Shown here in pieces: positions 26,118 through 34,329 of a stretch of 64,000 nucleotides of DNA; position 1 is the first letter of the stretch, and the number at the start of each line of letters is the position of its first letter. Under the pieces are notes generated by a model, which worked only from the letters and a program-made list of their open reading frames with translations, made no database searches and was not told the DNA's origin. The translations under genes and the position numbers were made by a program. The stretch comes from an uncultured Paracoccaceae bacterium (GTDB lineage Bacteria; Pseudomonadota; Alphaproteobacteria; Rhodobacterales; Rhodobacteraceae). The stretch is taken from assembly GCA_947499715.1 (NCBI GenBank), contig CANMPL010000002.1, positions 124,001 through 188,000 on the forward strand, written 5' to 3'.

Positions 26118-26720
26118 GGAAACAGTGTGTTCAGAGGTGATATTCGTCAGCACGACAGCGATCATGTCTTCGATGCGTTCCATCGGAACACCCGAGATAC
26201 GGCGCTCGAGGCCCAGCGACACAATTCCATGCACCGATGAGAACAACGCGCGGGTCATCAGGTCAATCTGGTCGGCGTCCCATTCGGGAAAGATTTCGCG
26301 CAAGGGGGCGGCGATCAGGGAAAAGACCTGACCAAGTTCAGCCAGATACCAATCGGGGACTTTCATGTCGGTGGACATTTGCAGATCAAAAAGGGCTCGC
26401 CAAAGGTTCGTATTCTCGGCCGCAAAGCCTAGGTAGCCGTGGCCCATGACGATCAGCTGGTTTTGTGGTGCAATGGTCTGGCCTGCCAAAATGCCAGAGA
26501 CATGCGCGCCAAGGCGGCGAAAAGTGCGGCCGTTGACGGCCATGATCAATTCGTTGAGGTCATGAAAGACATTGTAGATCGCCCCGACAGAGCACCCCGC
26601 CATCCCGGCCAGATCCCGCGCCTTGATGGCAGAGGTGCCGTGGGTGGTGATGATCTGCTCTGCGGCGTCGATCAGTTTCTCGCGCAGTTCTGTGCGACGG
26701 GCTTCGGTTTTGGCTGCCAT
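26115..26720 (-). CDS. TetR-family repressor of the psp operon
   Basis: This 201-residue regulator has an N-terminal TetR helix-turn-helix (AAEQIITTHGTSAIKARDLA...SVGAIYNVFHDLNEL, about residues 18-58) and a C-terminal ligand domain of the WHG type. It is directly upstream of pspA on the same strand. A copy of the palindrome TGAAC-N3-GTTCA lies just before its own start and three copies lie before pspA, so it very likely represses itself and pspA-yiaA. The inducing ligand is unknown. Confidence 0.88.
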   Translation of the reverse strand: MAAKTEARRTELREKLIDAAEQIITTHGTSAIKARDLAGMAGCSVGAIYNVFHDLNELIMAVNGRTFRRLGAHVSGILAGQTIAPQNQLIVMGHGYLGFAAENTNLWRALFDLQMSTDMKVPDWYLAELGQVFSLIAAPLREIFPEWDADQIDLMTRALFSSVHGIVSLGLERRISGVPMERIEDMIAVVLTNITSEHTVS

Positions 26721-26735
26721 GGTGTCTATCCGGTG

Positions 26736-26748
26736 TGAACGCGGTTCA
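26736..26748. promoter_or_regulatory. TetR autoregulatory operator
   Basis: TGAACGCGGTTCA, the fourth copy of the TGAAC-N3-GTTCA palindrome, lies 16 bases before the tetR start. It is next to a weak -10-like TATAGC on the minus strand, so it would cover the transcription start. Confidence 0.75.
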
Positions 26749-26785
26749 GCTATAAGTGACGACGCGGGCTGAGGAAAGGGCAGGT

Positions 26786-26820
26786 GCCTCCGGCGGGCAT
26801 ATTTAGGTTCAAAAGAAAGA
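26786..26820 (+). repeat. Rhodobacteraceae-type intergenic element, copy C (degenerate)
   Basis: GCCTCCGGCGGGCATATTTA followed by GGTTCAAAAGAAAGA matches copies A and B in its CCTCCGGCGGG-ATATTT...AAAAGAA layout, but the central TTTTGGCCAAAA palindrome has decayed. It lies just past the stop of the minus-strand enolase-superfamily gene. Confidence 0.55.
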
Positions 26821-26824
26821 CCGG

Positions 26825-28051
26825 TCAGCCGTCACGTTTGACCGGTGCGCCGCCTGCAAAGGTGTTGACGGCGTGATAGCTGATTGGGTCTTCCTGCATT
26901 TGAAGGTGCAAACCGTCGCCGGTAAAGGGGTGCGCGCGCGCGAGGTCTTCGTCCACGTCGATGCCAAGGCCGGGGGCGGTGGGGACCGGAATATAGCCAT
27001 CTTCGACCGTCAGGGTGTTTTTGATCAGCGCGGCGTGGAACGGTGTTTCAATCGTTTCGGCCATGAGGATGTTGGGAATGGAGGCGGCCAGTTGCACATT
27101 GGCGGCCCATTCCACGGGGCCTGCGTAAAGGTGCGGCGCCATTTGCGCGTTGTGCACTTCGGCGATGGCTGCGATTTTCTTGGTTTCCCAGATGCCACCG
27201 GAACGGCCCAAGGCGGGCTGCAGGATACTGGCCCCTTGGCGCAAGGCAGTGGCAAACTCGGCCTTGGTGGTCAGGCGTTCGCCAGTCGCGACCGGAATGC
27301 GGACCTGCGCAGCGACGGTCGAGAGATCAGTGTCAGGGGGGCAGGGTTCTTCGAACCACAGCGGCGAGAAAGGCTCTATCGCTTGCCCCATACGCACAGC
27401 ACCCCCTGTCGAGAATTGTCCGTGGGTGCCAAACAGCAGGTCTGCACGGTCGCCGACGGCGTCGCGGATCTTGCGGCAGAAATCGACGGAGGTTGAGATG
27501 TCGAACATCGATGGCATGTGCCCGGCGCGGATCGTGTAGGGGCCGGCGGGGTCGAATTTGACGGCGGAATAACCCGCCTCGACGCAGGCCAAGGCACTTT
27601 CGGCGGCCATATCAGCCGAGGCCCAGAATGCGGGCAGGGGATGATGATCTTGCGGATAAAGGTAGGTGTAGGCGCGGATGTGGTCGTTGAGGCGCCCACC
27701 GATCAAGGCATTTACAGGCCGGTCGCGATCCTTGCCAAGAATATCCCAGCAGGCGATTTCCAACCCCGACCAAGCGCCCATCACGGTCAGATCGGGCCGC
27801 TGGGTGAAGCCCGCAGAATAGACGCGGCGGAACATCAGTTCGATATCTTCGGGGTTCTCGTCGGCCATGTGGCGGGCAAAAACATCCTGGATCACATGGG
27901 TCATGGCGTCGGGGCCGATGGAAGAGGCATAACATTCGCCCCAGCCGACAACGCCGGTATCCGTGGTCAGTTTGACAAGGATCCAATAGCGCCCGCCCCA
28001 GCCCGGTGCGGGTGGCGAAGTGACGATGATATCAAGGTCGGTGAGTTTCAT
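26825..28051 (-). CDS. Mandelate racemase/muconate lactonizing (enolase) superfamily protein
   Basis: This 408-residue enolase-superfamily enzyme is probably an acid-sugar dehydratase. Landmarks are AVKFDPAGPY (general-base Lys region, about residue 155), WFEEPCPPD and ATGERL (metal Glu ligands) and MAPHLYAGPVEWAAN (catalytic His). The first metal-ligand position reads FGTHGQF instead of the common Asp. From memory GTHGQ is typical of one subfamily, but ligand geometry is uncertain. No sugar transporter is adjacent, so the substrate cannot be named. It is divergent from a GNAT gene, with 28 bases between starts. Confidence 0.82.
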   Translation of the reverse strand: MKLTDLDIIVTSPPAPGWGGRYWILVKLTTDTGVVGWGECYASSIGPDAMTHVIQDVFARHMADENPEDIELMFRRVYSAGFTQRPDLTVMGAWSGLEIACWDILGKDRDRPVNALIGGRLNDHIRAYTYLYPQDHHPLPAFWASADMAAESALACVEAGYSAVKFDPAGPYTIRAGHMPSMFDISTSVDFCRKIRDAVGDRADLLFGTHGQFSTGGAVRMGQAIEPFSPLWFEEPCPPDTDLSTVAAQVRIPVATGERLTTKAEFATALRQGASILQPALGRSGGIWETKKIAAIAEVHNAQMAPHLYAGPVEWAANVQLAASIPNILMAETIETPFHAALIKNTLTVEDGYIPVPTAPGLGIDVDEDLARAHPFTGDGLHLQMQEDPISYHAVNTFAGGAPVKRDG

Positions 28052-28079
28052 GTTAGGGTCCGAACCGAAGGGGTTTCAG

Positions 28080-28508
28080 ATGAACAAGATCACGGTTCGC
28101 GTTTTGGGTCCAGACGACTTTCATCGGCTGATGGCGGTGCCGGAAGGGTTGTTTGATGCGCCCTTGCGTGAAGATCAGGCCCGCGCATTTCTGGATGACC
28201 CGCTGCACGCATGCGTCTTGGCATATGATCGCGATTTGGCGGTCGGAATGGCCACGGGCGTGGTGATGTATCATCCCGACAAGCCACCGGCGATGTTCAT
28301 CAACGAGGTTGGCACCCGCGATGGATACCTGCGCCAAGGGATCGCAACGGCTGTCACCGACCGCATGATTGCGCTGGCAAGAGAACGGGGTTGCGAAGGT
28401 GTCTGGCTGGGGACAGAGACCGACAATGCCGCAGCGCTGGGCCTTTATCGCAGCATGGGTGGCGAAGAAGTGGCGGGCGTCTATTTTGGCTGGGACAACG
28501 CTTTTTGA
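28080..28508 (+). CDS. GNAT acetyltransferase (AAC(3)-I-like)
   Basis: This 142-residue GCN5-type N-acetyltransferase has the acetyl-CoA loop RQGIATAVTDRM (about residues 82-93) preceded by FINEVGTRDGY and followed by ALGLYRSMGG. The layout resembles the AAC(3)-I group, but that alone does not show aminoglycoside resistance. The start is ATG 28080; the upstream extension lies over the divergent gene. Confidence 0.8.
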   Translation: MNKITVRVLGPDDFHRLMAVPEGLFDAPLREDQARAFLDDPLHACVLAYDRDLAVGMATGVVMYHPDKPPAMFINEVGTRDGYLRQGIATAVTDRMIALARERGCEGVWLGTETDNAAALGLYRSMGGEEVAGVYFGWDNAF

Positions 28509-28624
28509 GGCATCTGTGCATTTTCGCACGCGAAAAGACCCAGAATCTTCTTTTTTATCAAAATCGCACGATCACGTTACGCGATCTTAACGGTTGATCC
28601 TGACGGATTGCCCGCAGCGTTGCC

Positions 28625-29707
28625 TTAGTCAAAGATGATGACGTTGCGCTTGGCGGATCCGGTTTTGGTATCTGCAATCGCGTCGTTGATCTGGTCGAGG
28701 GACCAGCGGTTCGAAATCAGCTCGTCCAGTTTCAACCGGCCCTGTTCGTAAAGATCGACCATCCATGGAATATCGCGCTGGATCACCACATCGCCCATCT
28801 TGGAGCCGATCAGGGATTGGCCGACAGCGGCGAAATTGGCGGGTTCGTAGGATGAAAACGCGCCGGTTGCGGGCATCCCGACCATGATGACCTTGCCACC
28901 ATAGGCCAGATAACGCGGGGCGGCGTCATAGACCGCCGGCACGCCAACGGTGACCAGCACGGCGTCGGCACCACGGCCCATCGCGGCCTTGGCGTCGCGC
29001 CACGGGGCGTCGCCTGTGCCAAGAACCGTGTCGGTGGCACCAAAATCACGGGCGATTTGCAGCTTTTCTTCGGACATATCCACGGCGACGATACGCCGGG
29101 CCCCGGCGATGCGCGCGCCCTGGATCGCGTTCAGGCCGACGCCGCCTGCGCCAATGACCACAACGTCCTGACCTGCGCGCAGTTTCGCGGCGTTGACCAC
29201 GGCACCAACCCCGGTGATGACGCCGCAAGCGAGCAGTGATGCAGCCTCCATGCTGATACTGTCAGAAAGTTTGACGATCTGGCTTTGGTCCACGACGACC
29301 TTTTCGGCAAAGGCACCGGCGTTCATGGCTTGCACGACAGGCGTGCCGTCTGCGTCGGTCAGCACGGTGTCGGCACTGTTGGGGGTTTCGCAGATCGTCG
29401 GTGTGCCGCCGCCGCAAGAGGGGCAAGTGCCACAGGCGCGGATCAGGGTGACGACAACCGGATCGCCCATGGCGAGGCCTTTGACGCCTTCGCCAACGGC
29501 GGTGACATGGCCTGCGGCCTCGTGCCCATAGACGGCAGGCAGATCGCCGCCCCACGCGCCATCGGCGTAGGAAATGTCGGAATGGCAAATGGCGCAGGCC
29601 TTAAGCGTGACTTCGACCTCGCCCATGACGGGGGCACGCAGGGTCAGCGTTTCAACGGTCAGCGGCTGGCCGTGGGTGCGGCAGACGGCGGCTTTGATCT
29701 GGGTCAT
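28625..29707 (-). CDS. Zinc-dependent alcohol dehydrogenase (medium-chain)
   Basis: This 360-residue MDR-superfamily enzyme has catalytic zinc motifs CAICHSD and YGHEAAGHV, a structural zinc site CGTCPSCGGGTPTIC and a Rossmann VIGAGGVGLNAIQGA (about residues 180-194). The fold and Cys pattern are close to class III alcohol dehydrogenases, but the glutathione adduct specificity is not shown. It is followed (minus strand) by no partner and stands 30 bases downstream of the MFS exporter gene's far end. Confidence 0.88.
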   Translation of the reverse strand: MTQIKAAVCRTHGQPLTVETLTLRAPVMGEVEVTLKACAICHSDISYADGAWGGDLPAVYGHEAAGHVTAVGEGVKGLAMGDPVVVTLIRACGTCPSCGGGTPTICETPNSADTVLTDADGTPVVQAMNAGAFAEKVVVDQSQIVKLSDSISMEAASLLACGVITGVGAVVNAAKLRAGQDVVVIGAGGVGLNAIQGARIAGARRIVAVDMSEEKLQIARDFGATDTVLGTGDAPWRDAKAAMGRGADAVLVTVGVPAVYDAAPRYLAYGGKVIMVGMPATGAFSSYEPANFAAVGQSLIGSKMGDVVIQRDIPWMVDLYEQGRLKLDELISNRWSLDQINDAIADTKTGSAKRNVIIFD

Positions 29708-29736
29708 GTGCAGGTCCTGTGGTGTGGTCTGACGCC

Positions 29737-30984
29737 CTATTTGGGCGTATTTTCCAAGGTTGCCTTGTCCCCCAGCGACTTTTCAAGTCGTTGTCGCGCC
29801 GAGGCGAAAATAATGATGCAGATGACCGTCAGAGCCGCAGACAGCAGGAATGGCGCACCGGGCGCGTAGATCGGTGCCGTGGCAGAGGTGAAATACCAAA
29901 ACGTCGAGGTGACGATCAAAGGGGCGACGATGGTGGCCACGGCGTTGATGGAGGAGATCAGGCCCTGAAGCTCGCCCTGCTGGTCGTCGCTCGCGGCGCG
30001 GGACATGATGCCTTGCAGCGCGGGTCCTGCGATGGATCCCAATGCGGTAAGCGGCGTCAGCGCCAGCGCGATCCAGCCGTTGGTCACAAAGCCAAGGGCA
30101 AGAAAGGCGAGAACATCAATCGAAAGGCCAAGCACCACGGCGTTACGCTCCCCAATCCGGTTAAGGATCGGGCGCATCAGGAGGCCCTGAACCACCGCAA
30201 TGCCGATGCCAAAGATACCCAGCGACAGGCCGATCATGCCGGGGCTCCAGTCAAAGCGTTCGGCGCCATAATAGGCCCAGACGCCGGGATAGACGAAGAA
30301 GGCCACCGCATAGATGAACAGGATGGCCATCAGCCGGGTCAGGCCGGGCAGGGCAGACAGGTGCTGAAACGCGCCCAGCGGGTTTGCGCGCCGGGCAGAG
30401 AACGGGCGGCGGATTTTGTCGGTGACAGTTTCGGGCAGCACAAAGTAGCCGAAGACAAAGTTTGCCGCAGCAAGGAAGGCGGCGGCCCAGAAGGGCGCGC
30501 GCGTGCCGAATTCGGCCAAGGCACCGCCCAGAAGCGGGCCGAGCACAAAGCCCACGCCAAAGGCCGCACCAATCAGGCCAAAGTTGGCGGCTTTCTCTTC
30601 TGGCTTGGAAATGTCGGCCATATAGGCGGCAGCGGTGGCTTGGGTGGCGGCAGTGATGCCGCCAATGATGCGGCCGATAATGAGCAGTGTCATCGTGCCC
30701 GCCACGGCCATCAGCACGTAGTCAAAGGCCATCACGGCGAGGCTGATCAGCAAGACCGGGCGGCGGCCAAAGCGGTCAGAAATGCTGCCGATGGTGGGGC
30801 CAAAGAGGAACTGCATCACCGCAAAGATCGTCGTCAGTATCCCGCCCCAGATCGCGGCGTTGGCAAGGTCGTAGTTGCCGACTTCGCGGATCAGGTCCGG
30901 CATGACGGGCATGATCAACCCAATTCCCATGGAATCGAGCACGACAGAAATCAGGATAAAGATGATGGGAAGACGCTTGTCCAT
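29737..30984 (-). CDS. MFS transporter, TCR/Tet type
   Basis: This 415-residue protein has twelve predicted transmembrane helices and the DHA1-family motifs of TetA-like drug:proton antiporters. These are the motif A loop GSISDRFGRRPVLL, an early DSMGIGLIMPVMPDL in helix 1 and GPLLGGALAEFG (motif C region). Many chromosomal members are not tetracycline exporters. There is no divergent TetR regulator here, so the substrate is unknown. Confidence 0.88.
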   Translation of the reverse strand: MDKRLPIIFILISVVLDSMGIGLIMPVMPDLIREVGNYDLANAAIWGGILTTIFAVMQFLFGPTIGSISDRFGRRPVLLISLAVMAFDYVLMAVAGTMTLLIIGRIIGGITAATQATAAAYMADISKPEEKAANFGLIGAAFGVGFVLGPLLGGALAEFGTRAPFWAAAFLAAANFVFGYFVLPETVTDKIRRPFSARRANPLGAFQHLSALPGLTRLMAILFIYAVAFFVYPGVWAYYGAERFDWSPGMIGLSLGIFGIGIAVVQGLLMRPILNRIGERNAVVLGLSIDVLAFLALGFVTNGWIALALTPLTALGSIAGPALQGIMSRAASDDQQGELQGLISSINAVATIVAPLIVTSTFWYFTSATAPIYAPGAPFLLSAALTVICIIIFASARQRLEKSLGDKATLENTPK

Positions 30985-31048
30985 TCGGTGATCCTATCCG
31001 GCCTTTCAGAAATAAACTGATCGGTTCAGAATGCAATGATCGTTTCGC

Positions 31049-31894
31049 CTACAGCGCAAGATAGCCGATCCCGCCAAAGGCCAAGGCGCAGCCGATCCAT
31101 TGGATGATGCGCATCGGTTCGCGCAGGATGGCCCAGGCCAGCACAATCGTCAGCAACCCAAAGGTCGAGGCCGCGACAGCAGCGTATTGCGGGTTGGGAA
31201 GCTCACCCGCTGAAAAGACACAATATAGTGCCACGCCATCAGCCACGCCCATCAGTGTCAGCACGGGGATCGCCCGCGCACCGGGCCAGAACGGCAGGCC
31301 TTGCCATGCCATAAGGGCCAACAGCAGGGTGATTGCGACGAGGCGGGTCACCAATGTAACGGGCAGATCAGAGGAGAGCACCGCGGCCCATTGCCCAAAT
31401 GCAAAGGTGCCCGCAAAGCCCAGGGCGGCAATCGTGGCATAGGCGATGGTGCGCGCCTTGGGGGGATCGACACCAGCGTCATCACGGGCCAATGCCGCCA
31501 CGACCGATACGCCCACAACAATCGCCAGGACAGCCAGCCATTGCAGCGGATGCACAGGCGTGCCGGTGACCGCCGCCCAGCCCACGGACAGGATCGGAAA
31601 GCTGGCGATGATCGGGGCCACAAGCCGCACCGGACCGCGCTGGAACGCGCCATATAGCCCAAGGCTGGCCATCAAAAAGAACCCGCCAGAGATGACCGAG
31701 AGCCCAAGGGCGGGGCCGGGCAAGGGGCGAAACCCGTCAAGAGCGACCATCAGGCCAAGGTGAAACAAAAGCCCCACAAACAGGACAACCAACAAAGAGG
31801 CCAGCAGTGGCACCGATTGGCTGACAAAGCGGACACAGATGTCGTGAAACCCCCAGCACAGGGCGGCAATCAGGCCCAGCGTCAATGCGGTCAA
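31049..31894 (-). CDS. EamA/DMT-family membrane transporter
   Basis: This 281-residue protein has about ten transmembrane segments and a two-EamA-domain layout (repeats near residues 5-130 and 145-280), as in drug/metabolite exporters. I place the start at TTG 31894, which forms a TTGA four-base overlap with the stop of the upstream hydrolase. A longer frame to 31963 would run into that gene and add a non-hydrophobic leader. Confidence 0.78.
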   Translation of the reverse strand: MTALTLGLIAALCWGFHDICVRFVSQSVPLLASLLVVLFVGLLFHLGLMVALDGFRPLPGPALGLSVISGGFFLMASLGLYGAFQRGPVRLVAPIIASFPILSVGWAAVTGTPVHPLQWLAVLAIVVGVSVVAALARDDAGVDPPKARTIAYATIAALGFAGTFAFGQWAAVLSSDLPVTLVTRLVAITLLLALMAWQGLPFWPGARAIPVLTLMGVADGVALYCVFSAGELPNPQYAAVAASTFGLLTIVLAWAILREPMRIIQWIGCALAFGGIGYLAL

Positions 31895-32688
31895 GTTAAG
31901 TGTCCGATGCGGGTGATAAATCCATTCAGCAGGGCGGCATAACCGCTTGGGTCCTCGACGCATGGAAGGTGGCCCAAGCGGCGCATCAATTGAAAATCAG
32001 ATCCGGGGATAAGTGCGACGGTTTCGCGGACCAGATCGGGCGGTGTCGCGCGATCCTCTGATCCGGCGATACCAAGGGTCGACAGCCGCAAACCCGAAGT
32101 GGGGGTATAAAAATCGGTGCCTGCGATGGCGGCGCAAACGCCTGCGTAGCCTGCGGGGTTCGTTGCCTCGAGCATGGTTTGCCATGGCTGCATGGCCGGT
32201 GTCCCGTGGAAATCCCGACCGAACCAACGCTCCATCACACTGTCGGACAAGGCTGCCATGCCTTTGGTCTGAACCATTTCGATCCGGTCCTGCCAAAGCT
32301 GAGGTGTGCCGATCTTGGCGGCGGTGTTGGACAGCACCATTGCGCGGATCAGGTCGTGACGCTTCACCGCCAAGCCCTGCGCCACCATGCCGCCAACAGA
32401 CAGCCCGACAAAAAGCGCCTCTTTCACCGCGAGCGCGTCGCAGATGGCTTCGGCATCGGCGACCAAGGCCCCCATGCTGTAGGGGCCGGGTGGGACGTTG
32501 GATTTGCCGTGGCCGCGCATGTCATAGCGGATGATCCGCAAGCCAGCGGGCAGGTGGGGCAGGATGCCATCCCAAAGATGCAGAGTGGTGCCAAGCGAGT
32601 TTGAAAACATCACAACCGGTCCATCGGCCGGGCCGGATTCTTCGACATGGAGTGTGACGGCGTCGCGGGTAATCTGGTGTATTGTCAT
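31891..32688 (-). CDS. 3-oxoadipate enol-lactonase-like alpha/beta hydrolase
   Basis: This 265-residue protein closely follows the PcaD type: FSNSLGTTLHLWDG (oxyanion region), YDMRGHGKS, nucleophile FVGLSVGGMVAQGLA (Ser about 92) and a C-terminal His in RLGHLPCVEDP. PcaD converts beta-ketoadipate enol-lactone to beta-ketoadipate. No other protocatechuate-pathway gene is in the window, so this may be a stray paralogue. ATG 32688 is chosen, because seven codons upstream the alternative lacks support. Confidence 0.78.
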   Translation of the reverse strand: MTIHQITRDAVTLHVEESGPADGPVVMFSNSLGTTLHLWDGILPHLPAGLRIIRYDMRGHGKSNVPPGPYSMGALVADAEAICDALAVKEALFVGLSVGGMVAQGLAVKRHDLIRAMVLSNTAAKIGTPQLWQDRIEMVQTKGMAALSDSVMERWFGRDFHGTPAMQPWQTMLEATNPAGYAGVCAAIAGTDFYTPTSGLRLSTLGIAGSEDRATPPDLVRETVALIPGSDFQLMRRLGHLPCVEDPSGYAALLNGFITRIGHLT

Positions 32689-32723
32689 GACCGCAAAAGA
32701 GGCATTCAAGCGCGACTTGTCAA

Positions 32724-33047
32724 TCAGACCATGACCATGGCTGCCCCGCCCAGCACCAGCGCCGCACCTGCCAGCTGCTTGACGCTCAATGCTTCGCCGA
32801 TGGCCCAGGCAAAGATCAGCACCAGCATCGTTTCGGCAGCCAGAATGCCGACATAGACCATGCCGATATGAAACTGCCGCATCAGCAAAACCTCTGCCAG
32901 AACAGCGGCGCAGAGGGTTGCGGCAATCAGGAACAAGGGGACTAAACCCGGGGTAATTGCGAAGTGCTTCATCGCAAAGGTTGCGGCGGCATAGGCCAAG
33001 GCGCAGAACGCAATCAACACGGGCGGACGTAAGATCAGATCAAACAT
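32724..33047 (-). CDS. Small four-helix EamA/SMR-like membrane protein
   Basis: This 107-residue protein is four hydrophobic helices with short loops, like half of an EamA transporter or a small multidrug resistance protein. It ends in LAGAALVLGGAAMVMV. ATG 33047 (MFDLILRP) is preferred over an upstream start ten codons earlier. It may work as a dimer. It is 35 bases upstream of the hydrolase gene on the same strand. Confidence 0.68.
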   Translation of the reverse strand: MFDLILRPPVLIAFCALAYAAATFAMKHFAITPGLVPLFLIAATLCAAVLAEVLLMRQFHIGMVYVGILAAETMLVLIFAWAIGEALSVKQLAGAALVLGGAAMVMV

Positions 33048-33147
33048 TGCGTGCACCTTGGCCCAAGACCCCGTCACCGAGGGAGGGCAGTTTCGGGGAT
33101 GGTTTGATCCTGCCCCATTGCCGCAGTTGCCGCTATGCGGGTTTTCC

Positions 33148-34329
33148 TTACTCCGCGTCGCGCAGGGTCATATGAGCCATGATCTGGCCGTGGTCCGAGG
33201 CGAGCTTGTTATACGGCGCCTCTGGGTGGCTGCCATCGGTCAGGTGGTCGTTGAGCGCGCTGAAATACGACATCTGCCCGATCCGGTCCGGGTTTTCGGG
33301 CAGGAAGTGATGGGACATGAAGATCTGGTCGATGCTTTCAAAGACACCGCCAAAGGCCGAAGTATAGACCATATCGCGGGCGGATTTTCGCACGAAAAGC
33401 TTTTCGGCGGAATGCAGGCGGAACCGGGTGATATCGGCTTGGATCTGGTCGTTCTCGTGGTCCTTGTAGCGGTCGCCAGAGTGCTTGGCGTCATGGCGGC
33501 GCATCCATGCGTAGTTCTTGAACGGGGCCTCGCCCGAGATAATTTCGGTCGACACCGCGTGTTCGCCATCGTTGAAGTCGCCCAGCACCATGACCGGGTT
33601 GCCCTGTTCCAGATCGTCGATGATAGCGCGGCGGAGCACCCAAGCCTCTGCCATGCGGCGCAGGCCTGCGCGTAAGCTGCCCAGCGCGCGGGCGGCGGGG
33701 TCATAGTTGGTCAGATCAGCGGCGGGCGGGACGGGCAGGCCGTCGGGGTTGTCGAATTCGCCCAGTTTCGATTTCAGGTGGCAGTTGAAAACGGTCACGA
33801 TTTGACCGCCGATCGGCACGCGCACCCGCAGGATCGGGCGCGACAGGCGGCGCATCACGAACTGGCCGTCGGCGCCAAAGGGGATCACCAGCGGCGTTTC
33901 GAGGTCTTGGATGATCGTGGGCTGGCCGACAAAGCCGTGACGCGACACAACCGCCAGGCCGGGGCGGCGTTGGCCGGGCGCACCGTCATTTGCGTTGGCG
34001 GCAAAGGCGAGAGGGGCATCGGCGTAGGGTTCATAGGCGAGTTTGCGAAAAATCGCCTTGCGGGCGTAGCGGCGCGACGGGTCGGGGATATTTGCGTCAT
34101 TGGCGGCGATGCCTGCGGCGTCTGCCTCTGCCAGCACATCGCGCAGGGCGGCTTGGGAAAAGATTTCCTGAAAGCAGATGATATCGGCGTTCATGGTGAG
34201 GACCTGATCGGCGAGCCAGCTTTGCTTCCAGGCGTGTTCCTCGGGCGTGTAGCGTTCAAATTTGTAGTATTCCTGATCCGTCTCGATCAGGTTTTTGACG
34301 TTGAAACTGGCGATGGTGAATTCGGTCAT
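33148..34329 (-). CDS. Endonuclease/exonuclease/phosphatase-family protein (cytosolic)
   Basis: This 393-residue EEP-fold hydrolase has FTIASFNVKNL, ADIICFQEIFS (metal Glu), TVFNCHLKSK, VMVLGDFNDGEHAV and a C-terminal SDHGQIMAHM. No signal peptide is seen, unlike the lipoprotein relative at 13 kb. It is translationally coupled (ATGA) to the preceding threonine dehydratase-like gene. Substrate is unknown. Confidence 0.82.
   Translation of the reverse strand: MTEFTIASFNVKNLIETDQEYYKFERYTPEEHAWKQSWLADQVLTMNADIICFQEIFSQAALRDVLAEADAAGIAANDANIPDPSRRYARKAIFRKLAYEPYADAPLAFAANANDGAPGQRRPGLAVVSRHGFVGQPTIIQDLETPLVIPFGADGQFVMRRLSRPILRVRVPIGGQIVTVFNCHLKSKLGEFDNPDGLPVPPAADLTNYDPAARALGSLRAGLRRMAEAWVLRRAIIDDLEQGNPVMVLGDFNDGEHAVSTEIISGEAPFKNYAWMRRHDAKHSGDRYKDHENDQIQADITRFRLHSAEKLFVRKSARDMVYTSAFGGVFESIDQIFMSHHFLPENPDRIGQMSYFSALNDHLTDGSHPEAPYNKLASDHGQIMAHMTLRDAE

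Noticed and set aside
28080-28508. Aminoglycoside resistance acetyltransferase
   Set aside because: Only the general AAC(3)-I-like GNAT layout is seen. There is no mobile context and no specific evidence for drug acetylation.
29737-30984. Tetracycline resistance gene
   Set aside because: The MFS motifs fit the TCR/Tet group, but there is no divergent TetR and chromosomal members commonly export other compounds.
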